Below, piece by piece: positions 26,381 to 34,212 of a stretch of DNA of 44,984 nt. The position numbers and the translations under genes were made by a program. Source of the stretch: JAJTFW01 sp964584995 (GTDB taxonomy: Bacteria; Bacteroidota; Bacteroidia; AKYH767-A; OLB10); assembly GCA_964584995.1 (NCBI GenBank), contig CAZPCA010000007.1, forward strand, positions 1-44,984, given 5' to 3'. Within the stretch, counting starts at the first letter, position 1. The number at the start of each line of letters is the position of its first letter. Under the pieces are notes generated by a model. It did no database searches and was not told the DNA's origin. It worked only from the letters and a program-made list of their open reading frames with translations.

Positions 26381-26410
26381 AGAGCCGGAAAATTACCCGG
26401 CTCTTTTTTT
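26381..26410 (+). terminator. Rho-independent terminator after the DUF4783 gene
   Basis: The 8-bp stem agagccgg/ccggctct is perfect, with an 8-nt loop (aaaattac) and a run of seven T (26404-26410). It ends the DUF4783 transcript. nadC begins 40 bp further on. Confidence 0.9.
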
Positions 26411-26449
26411 ATCTTTCAATTTCAATCCGTTTGCGCAATTTTGCACCCA

Positions 26450-27292
26450 ATGAACACACCGGACTTCATACGATTGGCACTTGAAGAGGATATTGGTCCC
26501 GCAGACCACACCTCGCTCGCGACTATACCCTTAAATAAAAAGGGGAAAGCTCTTCTATTGGTGAAGGAAGACGGTGTCTTGAGTGGACTGACCTTGGCCG
26601 AAGAAATATTCCGACAAGTAGATCAAGAAATCGTACTTAAAGTAAACGATGGGTTTAAAGATGGCAGTAATATAGTCAAAGGAGATGTGCTTTTTGAGGT
26701 CACCGGCACTATCCAAAGCATCTTAAAAGCGGAACGACTGGTCTTGAATTGCCTTCAACGGCTCTCGGGTATTGCCAGTGTTACAAACCGCTATGTACGT
26801 GCATTGGAAGGCACTCGTGCAGTGGTACTTGACACGAGGAAAACTACTCCCCTACTCAGAAAATTCGAAAAAGAAGCCGTTGTACATGGAGGCGGAAGAA
26901 ATCATCGTACCGGACTTTACGACATGATTCTCATAAAAGACAATCATGTAGATGCCGCAGGCGGGATAGAAAAAGCGTTGACGCTGGCCAAAGATTATTG
27001 CGAAAAAAACAAATTAAGGCTTCCAATAGAAATAGAAACCCGAAACACACATGAAATAGAGTCCGCAGTCAAAACAGGTATTGCGCATCGTATCATGTTT
27101 GATAATTTTTCACCGGAAGAAGTGAAAGCAGCCGTCTCCATTGTTAATGGTCGAGCAGAAACGGAAGCCTCCGGAGGTATAACCATCGAAAATATAAGGC
27201 GATACGGTGAAAGTGGCATCGACTTCATTTCGGTAGGAGCACTCACCCATTCGGTAAAAAGTATTGATTTGAGCCTTAAACTATCGCATTGA
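26450..27292 (+). CDS. nadC: Nicotinate-nucleotide pyrophosphorylase (quinolinate phosphoribosyltransferase)
   Basis: 280 residues from ATG 26450; a TTG nine bases upstream also opens the frame but adds only three residues. It joins quinolinate and PRPP to give nicotinate mononucleotide, CO2 and PPi in de novo NAD synthesis. Motifs are DHTSLATIPL near 20, ERLVLNCLQRLSGIAS near 90-105, VVLDTRKTTPLLRKFEKEAVVHGGGRNHR near 130-155 and IKDNH near 165; the C-terminus has EASGGITIENI and FISVGALTHS. Length and motifs are standard. CAATTTTG (7 of 8 match to TAnnTTTG) lies 6 bp upstream and may be its promoter. The YihY gene overlaps its stop. Confidence 0.97.
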   Translation: MNTPDFIRLALEEDIGPADHTSLATIPLNKKGKALLLVKEDGVLSGLTLAEEIFRQVDQEIVLKVNDGFKDGSNIVKGDVLFEVTGTIQSILKAERLVLNCLQRLSGIASVTNRYVRALEGTRAVVLDTRKTTPLLRKFEKEAVVHGGGRNHRTGLYDMILIKDNHVDAAGGIEKALTLAKDYCEKNKLRLPIEIETRNTHEIESAVKTGIAHRIMFDNFSPEEVKAAVSIVNGRAETEASGGITIENIRRYGESGIDFISVGALTHSVKSIDLSLKLSH

Positions 27293-28230
27293 AATCATCA
27301 CGACTGTACAATAAAGTACTTCGCTCAGTTTTTGTAAAAAAGGTCAACACAACGCTGAGAAAAATCAGCCTGCCCGGCTTCGAAGGAATGTACCTCTATG
27401 AAGTCGGCGACTTCTTCCTTCAGCGCCTTAAAGAGGGGGAACTGCAAACGCGGGCGCGTGCCATAGCCTTCAGTTTCTTTCTTGCGCTATTCCCAACAAT
27501 CATTTTCATCTTCACGCTCATTCCCTATATTCCCATTCCTGCATTCCCAGAAAAGCTATTATTGCTCATCAAAGAATTCTTACCATCCAGCACCTACGAA
27601 GCGGCAAAGGGGACCATTGAAGATATCGTACTGCATCAAAGAGGAGGATTGTTGTCCTTCGGCTTCATTTTTGCCATTTTCGTTTCTTCCGACGGAGTAC
27701 TTGCCTTGATGAGCTGGTTCAACCGGAGTTATCACGGAAAGGATCAACGCAGAGGATGGAAAAAACGCATCATGGCCATTGGACTGACGTTGACGCTTTC
27801 GTTATTTGTGTTTACAGCAATTGGATTGCTCATCACCAGCGAAATAATTTTTTCTTACCTCGAAAAAAAGGAAATCTTAGTCCACCTAGCACAAGTCATC
27901 CTTCTCCTGCTCGGTAAGTGGACTGTACTCTTATTATTGTGCTTTTCAGCCATTTCGCTGCTTTACTATTTCGGCCCATCGAAGCATGAAAAAGTGAAAT
28001 TCATTTCAGCGGGTTCTTCACTCGCAACCATGCTGATAATTTTCACCACTTTAGGGTTCAACTATTTTATCAACAACTTCGGACAATACAATAAAATTTA
28101 TGGATCAATCGGAACCCTTATTGTGATTTTGATCTGGCTTTATATAAATCTGCTTGTTATCCTGGTTGGCTATGAATTGAACGTCTCCATCCGAAAAGCA
28201 CGAAAAATCACTTCTCTTCCCATTGGGTGA
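27289..28230 (+). CDS. YihY/BrkB family inner-membrane protein
   Basis: 313 residues from a TTG that overlaps the nadC stop as TTGA (27289-27292). The next ATG (about residue 34) would remove the basic lead that precedes LPGFEGMYLYEVGDFF, which looks like part of the family N-terminus. Six membrane helices follow. The signature RARAIAFSFFLALFPTIIFIFTLIPYIPI is near residues 45-75 and FGSIGTLIVILIWLYINLLVILVGYELN-type sequence is near the C-terminus. BrkB proteins are conserved integral membrane proteins of uncertain function. Coupling to nadC suggests cotranscription only. The 3' end overlaps the convergent PKD giant gene by 23 bp. Confidence 0.9.
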   Translation: MKSSRLYNKVLRSVFVKKVNTTLRKISLPGFEGMYLYEVGDFFLQRLKEGELQTRARAIAFSFFLALFPTIIFIFTLIPYIPIPAFPEKLLLLIKEFLPSSTYEAAKGTIEDIVLHQRGGLLSFGFIFAIFVSSDGVLALMSWFNRSYHGKDQRRGWKKRIMAIGLTLTLSLFVFTAIGLLITSEIIFSYLEKKEILVHLAQVILLLLGKWTVLLLLCFSAISLLYYFGPSKHEKVKFISAGSSLATMLIIFTTLGFNYFINNFGQYNKIYGSIGTLIVILIWLYINLLVILVGYELNVSIRKARKITSLPIG

Positions 28231-31200
28231 CACTGCCAGGCAATCGCTGCATTTCTACCCAATTTCCATATTCATCTAATTTCTCGATAACATAAAAATC
28301 AACTCCTGTACTCCAATCCGAATACCTAGACCACTTGAGAAGATTCTGCAATCCAGTCTCTTCTTTTTGTAAATGGATGGATGAGCCGATCAAACCTACT
28401 CGTGTATCCGTGTCACAAGCATTTCGCACCATTATTTTATAATAGTAATGCTGATGATCTACAGCTGCCTGATAATCGGAGTAAGCAAGCTGATTCGACG
28501 TTACGGTACCCAACAAATAATAGTCAATTGAGTCGTTTGAACGGTAAATATCGTAGCGGTCCACAGCATCTGGCATGATGACCGGTGGCAACCATTCAAT
28601 CAACACGAATTGATCTTCCACCACCGTAGCCCTGGTAATATCGACCTGCTGATCGGCTATTGGACTTACCGGCGTAGCCTCATCATCATTGCTCCTGGAA
28701 TCAAATACTGTATTTCCACAAATGTCTTTTGCAACTATCCGGTAGCTATATTCATAAGGACACCATGCTGTAGTATCCGTAAATTCATTTACCGATGCAT
28801 AAACAGACCCTATCCATGCATAGGACCCAGCATTATGATCCTTTCGATGAATTTCATAAGAAGCAACAACACAGCCACCATAACCTGTCCAGTCAAGCTG
28901 CACAACAGCTCCATTGGCTTGGGCATTGAGCCATACCGACTCGTGTGCAACGAGTGAATCCAAATGCATACGATAACCGCACTTGTCAACCGCCTCCACC
29001 TTATATTTATAAGAAGAAACACGTGTCAATACTGTTGAATCCACAAATGAGATTACTTGTGTTCCCGGAACTATACTCAAGGTGGAAACAGAATAGACAC
29101 TATCGTAAACACCCGACAACGGATTATAGCGGTATACATTGTAATGATCCATGTCCTGACTATTCACCGGTGACCAATCGACCTCTATGGATTGATGGTT
29201 CAAAACAGTCACCCTGTTCATAAAGGGTGCTGGAGGTGGAAGATCATCGAAAACCGTTATCCTATCTGGCGTTACCAAAGTATCCGAACAACCATTGGCA
29301 TTCGTCACAATGAGTGAAATGGTAAATAAACCCTGTTCTGTAAAGGTAGCCGTTGGCCACTGTGCAGTAGATGTCTGTCCATTACCGAAATCCCAAGCAT
29401 ACACAGGGTTATCTAATCCGGAAGATGAGTCAATGAATGCCACAGAAAGCGGCATACATCCTTCAGATTGTGTCACGGAAAAACCTGCTTGCGGTTGCGC
29501 AAAAACATGAATCGTATCCGGATACAGCAGTGTATCCGTGCATCCTTCTAAATTATATGCAATCAATTTGATTACATAGTTACCAGAAACGCTGTATGTA
29601 TGAGAAGAGAGCAACCCGGTTGAAATAGTACCATCGCCGAAATCCCACAAAAGACTATCTGCATCCGTTCCCGTAAGATCCAATTGTGCGGTAAACGGAG
29701 CACAACCACTCGTTTGAGGGATGGAGAGTACGGTCGTAGGACTAGAAGAAACGGACACAGGAACAGGATAAGTGTAAATCGCAGAACAGCCAGTTGAATC
29801 AAATGCAAATAAACTTACCGAATAAGTTCCCGGATTATCGAAAACATGGACAGGATTGCTTAAAGTGGAGGAGTTACCGTCTCCGAAATGCCATTCATAA
29901 TTGATAGCTCCCGATGCCGTATTCGTGAATACAGCCGCATGCGGAGCACAACCATTCAGGCCTGAAATGGTGAAGGATGGTAGTGGTCCACGCACAATTA
30001 CCATGCTATCGACCCGAAGAGAATCCCTACATCCATACATATTCTCCACGGTCAAATTGACTCCATACACTCCCGGGGAAGTGAATAGTAATGAAGGAAA
30101 CTGATTGCCAGAAGTTTTCCCATTATCAAATTTCCAATCCCATGCCACCGCATTGATACTGTTATCATCGAATGTTATGAGCCAGGGCGCACAGCCTTCC
30201 AGACTATCTGCACTGAATGCCGCCACCGGTGTGTTGACATGCACCAGTGAATCATAAAATACAGTTGAAGTACAGCCAGTAGGTGCAGTAACTGTCAAAC
30301 CAACATTGTAAAAACCATCATTCGTATAGACATGCTGAGGAGCCATGTTGTTCGAATAATTGCCGTCACCAAAGCTCCATGACCATGCAGCCGCATTCGA
30401 GCTTGAATCCGAAAAGGTCACCATAAAGGGAGAACAACCACCACCATCATCTACTGTGAATGATGCCGCTGTAAGGCGTGGGGCAGCTTTGGAAACTGAT
30501 CTGGAACAGCCATTGATATCCTTCACCGTGAGTGTAATTGAATCACGAGGATTCATCAAAAATGTATGGGCTGGATGTTGTAATGTGGATGTATCTCCGT
30601 CACCAAAGTCCCATAACCAGGAAACGGCATCCTGACTGAGATCTGTAAAAGAAGTAATTGAAGGTACACAATCTCCACCCGTTACAAATGTAAAATCAGG
30701 AACAAGGTCACTTACATAAACTGCAGACGGAATCACCATTGTATCTCTGCAAATATTCTTGCTCGCCACTAAAGTTATATCGTGATAACCTGTATCTGAA
30801 AAGGTATGATACGGACTGAATTGCGTTGAATACGTACCATCTCCAAAATCCCAAAACCAGGTATTACTTCCTGTTGAAAGGTTATTGGTCATGATGTACA
30901 CGGTAGTGCAATTGGTGAGCGGTGGCGTAAAATTGAAATTTGCAATCGGATCAAAAACTTCAACCACATAATTCATGGAGAAGGTCTGAACACAACCATT
31001 AATATCCGTCACCAGGAGTTGAACCTGAAATAATCCGGAATCCTGATACGCATGAGCAGGAGCCCTGTCCAAAGAAAACTGATTATCACCAAAATTCCAT
31101 TGGTACTGTGAATAATTGACATTCCCCGGATCGAAATAAAGGGAGTCTCCGGCACAGGCGCGTCGTGAAGAAACCGATAAGGGGCTTACAGCATTCACAG

Positions 31201-34000
31201 CAAAGGATTTCGCCACGAACGATTCACATCCGTTTGAATCCGTCACATTCACACTGATCATATAACTGGCATTCACGTTGGGATACGTAAATGACGCAGA
31301 AGCTGTTGTCTGTGTAGCACCTCCTCCAAAATCCCATAATACCGACTGGACCGATGGATCCACGGATACATCCACCACCACTCCCGTACAAAGATTTGTG
31401 GTGGTGATACCGAAATCCGTAAATGGCTTTACCACGTAAATGGTATCCGAATAATAAATCGTATCCACTACCCCTGAGGCCTGATACAGATAAACACTAA
31501 CAAGGAAGGCTCCGCTATCTGTATACATGTGCTCAGGCGAAGGCAATGTAGAAGTTGTTCCATCACCAAAATTCCATTGGTATGCTATGGCGTAAGGATC
31601 CGGATTATTGAAATTCACTGTGTGCGGCGCACAGTGGTATACGCGCGGGGGAATATAGGGGTCTGGTCCACCCAAGCCTCCACCATTACCGGTTGCCGAA
31701 CCGAATGAAAGAGGAGGATAGGTATAAACAGCCTGACAACTATCATTGCCAACAGTCAAAGAAATGCTGTGCGGCCCAGGTGTGGTGAAAACATGATTCG
31801 GGTTTTGCAAGGATGAAGTACTACCATCTCCAAAATCCCATAACCACCATGTAGCGCCGGTAGAATTTGCATAAAATTGTGCATTGAATGGGGCAGCTGT
31901 ATCCGTACAGACAACTGTAGCATTGGCGCCCAAACCGGTTATGACTACTCCTCCGGCCGCCTGCAAAACACTGGTACATCCATTCGGAGTGGTCACAGCA
32001 AGGGAAATATTGTAAATACCTGGTCCAGGATAAATATGCTGAGGATCCTGAAGCGTTGAACTACCCCCGTCACCGAAAGTCCATTGCCATGCAGCAGCAT
32101 TGTTGGTGGTATCATTGAAAAAAACAGTGTATGGAGGACATGGGCTTACGGTATAGGTAAATCCCGGATCTGTACCGTCTATGACGAACGTCTGAAAGTT
32201 AGGGATATGCTGTTCACAGCCACCGTTGGGCATAGTGGTCGTCAACGACACAGTATAGGTACCGGGCTCGTTGAAAACATGATATGGATTGGAAGCAGTA
32301 GAAGTGGAACCATCACCGAAATCCCATAAAAAGCTCGCCGCCCCTGATGCATCGGAAAAATTAAGCGCGTAGGGGGCGCAAGCATTCACCACCGGAGGAA
32401 CAGTATAATTGACGGCATACTGCGTCACGGAGATATTTGTTGGGAACACAAGCGTATCCGCACATCCTGTGACATCGGTAGCAATGAGGGTCACCTGATA
32501 GGATCCGATAGCGGCATAGATATGGGATGGATGCTGCTGGGTGGAGGTTGTTCCATCACCGAAGTCCCAGAAATAGCTCACAGCGCCCGAAGAACTATTG
32601 TTGAAATTTACCGTTAGCGGAGGACAGCCAGATGTCACGTCCGGAGAAAAATCTGCCTTAGCGGAAAATACGTGTATACGTTGATTCAATGCATAGCCGT
32701 ATGAACATCCCTGCGCATTTGTAGCAGTAAGGCTTACCTGATAGGAACCTGGACTTGTATAGGTATGAGAGGGCGCTTTTAGAATAGATGTATCCCCATC
32801 GCCAAACTGCCAGAGCCAAGTGTACGGCTGTGTTGTGGTATTCAAAAACTGCACATTAAGCGGAGCACATCCTGTATAATTACTCATGAAGTAATTGAAG
32901 AAAGGTCTTGGATGCACAACAACAGGCCCGACATTGACTTGTTGGGAGCATCCGTTGGCATAGGTCACTGAAAGTTGGACAGGATAAATTCCACTATCAG
33001 GATACGTGTAGTATACAGCAAAAATATTCCTAGTTACCCCATTGCCAAGATTCCACTGGTAATTAGCATTTGAATAATGGGTAGCAAGCATGGCAAGGTA
33101 ATGAGGCATACAACCCGTATCATCACTCACTGTTACAGCGGGCACAGGATTCCATTTAATATGTACTGGATTATCTGTGAAAATGGTGTCACTGCACCCG
33201 TTTCCACTGGTCAGATAAATAGCAGGATGAAAATATCCGGTATCTCCGTAGGCATGCATTGTATTGATGGTGCCTGAAGCCGTTCCATCACCGAACAACC
33301 AATTCCAGCTGATAGCGTTCGCAGTGGTAGCTGAGAATTGAAAATTGAACGAAGGATCACATGAAACAGAATCATTCATTGTGACGACGGCAGTTGGCGA
33401 AGGGAAAACAGTGATGTATGCAGACTTCACCTGCATGTCGCTGCAAACCAAGGCGCTATTGTATACGACTAAAGAAACAGTGAATGTACCTGCAATTGAA
33501 TATATATGCTGAGGATTGGTGGCGTTGCTGGTAGTGCCATCACCGAAGTCCCATAAACAGGAGTCAAATAAACTGGATGTATTCTGAAAATCGAAGATTT
33601 GACTTCCCTGACATCCGGTAGTCGTCTGAACAGAAAAAGCCGCCTGAGGTCGCGGACTAATGGTTATCTGACTGCTGAACACATCCGTGGCACCATTGTT
33701 TCCTGTAGCAGTAAGTGTTATGGTATATACACCAGAATTCGTATAGACATTTGAGGGATTCGCAAGCGTAGAAGTATTACCGTTTCCGAAATCCCATTGA
33801 TAAGAAGAAGCAAATTGTGAGGTGTTATTGAATGCGATGTTAAGCGGAGCACAACCCTGTGAGGTATTCATTACAAAGGATGCAACCGGTGATTGTGCAA
33901 ACGAAAATTGCACCATAAACAAGCATAACATTACCAGTATTTCAGCCGGTAACTTACCACCACCCCTCATCCATTCAGTAGGCTTTCTGTTCGGTTCCAT
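28208..34000 (-). CDS. Giant PKD-repeat/Fn3 secreted protein lacking the expected T9SS C-terminal domain
   Basis: 1930 residues from ATG 34000; ATG 33970 is an alternative that shortens the lead before the signal peptide (ILVMLCLFMVQFSFAQ). I count 19 PKD-type modules (core WDFGDGTTST and variants such as WKFDNG) across about residues 37-1580, each roughly 75-90 residues. Three full Fn3-like modules follow (SIEVDWSPV, VVQLDWTGY, FVLIEWLPP starts) and a fourth (NLLKWSRYSDW) stops 45 residues in. In comparable Bacteroidetes proteins the chain continues through this Fn3 module into a gliding-motility-type (CHU_C) sorting domain. Here it ends in TQWEEK, and the last 23 bp overlap the convergent YihY gene. 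It may be a surface fibre whose anchor has been lost, or the end may be an assembly join. Export by signal peptide to the periplasm is expected; T9SS export is not supported. Confidence 0.88.
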   Translation of the reverse strand: MEPNRKPTEWMRGGGKLPAEILVMLCLFMVQFSFAQSPVASFVMNTSQGCAPLNIAFNNTSQFASSYQWDFGNGNTSTLANPSNVYTNSGVYTITLTATGNNGATDVFSSQITISPRPQAAFSVQTTTGCQGSQIFDFQNTSSLFDSCLWDFGDGTTSNATNPQHIYSIAGTFTVSLVVYNSALVCSDMQVKSAYITVFPSPTAVVTMNDSVSCDPSFNFQFSATTANAISWNWLFGDGTASGTINTMHAYGDTGYFHPAIYLTSGNGCSDTIFTDNPVHIKWNPVPAVTVSDDTGCMPHYLAMLATHYSNANYQWNLGNGVTRNIFAVYYTYPDSGIYPVQLSVTYANGCSQQVNVGPVVVHPRPFFNYFMSNYTGCAPLNVQFLNTTTQPYTWLWQFGDGDTSILKAPSHTYTSPGSYQVSLTATNAQGCSYGYALNQRIHVFSAKADFSPDVTSGCPPLTVNFNNSSSGAVSYFWDFGDGTTSTQQHPSHIYAAIGSYQVTLIATDVTGCADTLVFPTNISVTQYAVNYTVPPVVNACAPYALNFSDASGAASFLWDFGDGSTSTASNPYHVFNEPGTYTVSLTTTMPNGGCEQHIPNFQTFVIDGTDPGFTYTVSPCPPYTVFFNDTTNNAAAWQWTFGDGGSSTLQDPQHIYPGPGIYNISLAVTTPNGCTSVLQAAGGVVITGLGANATVVCTDTAAPFNAQFYANSTGATWWLWDFGDGSTSSLQNPNHVFTTPGPHSISLTVGNDSCQAVYTYPPLSFGSATGNGGGLGGPDPYIPPRVYHCAPHTVNFNNPDPYAIAYQWNFGDGTTSTLPSPEHMYTDSGAFLVSVYLYQASGVVDTIYYSDTIYVVKPFTDFGITTTNLCTGVVVDVSVDPSVQSVLWDFGGGATQTTASASFTYPNVNASYMISVNVTDSNGCESFVAKSFAVNAVSPLSVSSRRACAGDSLYFDPGNVNYSQYQWNFGDNQFSLDRAPAHAYQDSGLFQVQLLVTDINGCVQTFSMNYVVEVFDPIANFNFTPPLTNCTTVYIMTNNLSTGSNTWFWDFGDGTYSTQFSPYHTFSDTGYHDITLVASKNICRDTMVIPSAVYVSDLVPDFTFVTGGDCVPSITSFTDLSQDAVSWLWDFGDGDTSTLQHPAHTFLMNPRDSITLTVKDINGCSRSVSKAAPRLTAASFTVDDGGGCSPFMVTFSDSSSNAAAWSWSFGDGNYSNNMAPQHVYTNDGFYNVGLTVTAPTGCTSTVFYDSLVHVNTPVAAFSADSLEGCAPWLITFDDNSINAVAWDWKFDNGKTSGNQFPSLLFTSPGVYGVNLTVENMYGCRDSLRVDSMVIVRGPLPSFTISGLNGCAPHAAVFTNTASGAINYEWHFGDGNSSTLSNPVHVFDNPGTYSVSLFAFDSTGCSAIYTYPVPVSVSSSPTTVLSIPQTSGCAPFTAQLDLTGTDADSLLWDFGDGTISTGLLSSHTYSVSGNYVIKLIAYNLEGCTDTLLYPDTIHVFAQPQAGFSVTQSEGCMPLSVAFIDSSSGLDNPVYAWDFGNGQTSTAQWPTATFTEQGLFTISLIVTNANGCSDTLVTPDRITVFDDLPPPAPFMNRVTVLNHQSIEVDWSPVNSQDMDHYNVYRYNPLSGVYDSVYSVSTLSIVPGTQVISFVDSTVLTRVSSYKYKVEAVDKCGYRMHLDSLVAHESVWLNAQANGAVVQLDWTGYGGCVVASYEIHRKDHNAGSYAWIGSVYASVNEFTDTTAWCPYEYSYRIVAKDICGNTVFDSRSNDDEATPVSPIADQQVDITRATVVEDQFVLIEWLPPVIMPDAVDRYDIYRSNDSIDYYLLGTVTSNQLAYSDYQAAVDHQHYYYKIMVRNACDTDTRVGLIGSSIHLQKEETGLQNLLKWSRYSDWSTGVDFYVIEKLDEYGNWVEMQRLPGSVTQWEEK

Positions 34001-34113
34001 GCACCTTCTTACGAAACAATTCCCCGTAAGGTTCCCTCCACGCCCGTAAATTATCCTGCGTAGGTGGGAAAAGCGGAAAATGAAAGCAATACCTTACAAA
34101 AGACAACAAAAAC

Positions 34114-34128
34114 CATTGACTATCAATG
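34114..34128. promoter_or_regulatory. Short inverted repeat upstream of uvrA
   Basis: cattga-cta-tcaatg is a perfect 6-bp inverted repeat with a 3-bp spacer, 49 bp upstream of the TACATTTG element. It could be an operator in the 212-bp divergent region 34001-34212. Such short repeats occur by chance, so confidence is low. Confidence 0.25.
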
Positions 34129-34176
34129 CATACAGATTGTTTATCAGCATGTTAATCACGCATACCTTGAACTGAG

Positions 34177-34184
34177 TACATTTG
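34177..34184 (+). promoter_or_regulatory. Bacteroidetes -7 promoter element TACATTTG of uvrA
   Basis: TACATTTG is an exact TAnnTTTG match, 28 bp before the uvrA ATG at 34213. A -33 candidate TTA lies at 34152-34154, 22 bp upstream. This is the promoter candidate with the most ordinary leader length in the window. The minus-strand side of the region has no exact match for the PKD giant. Confidence 0.5.
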
Positions 34185-34212
34185 TGAAAACCGCCTTAGG
34201 CCGGGACATTTT

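Noticed and set aside
26436..26443. CAATTTTG as a certain nadC promoter
   Set aside because: It misses the first T of TAnnTTTG and has no -33 partner at the expected distance; kept only as a note in the nadC entry.
28300..33900. Regularly spaced similar segments that might suggest a CRISPR array or tandem DNA repeat
   Set aside because: The spacing is about 240-270 bp and follows PKD codons in one open frame; DNA identity between units is low.
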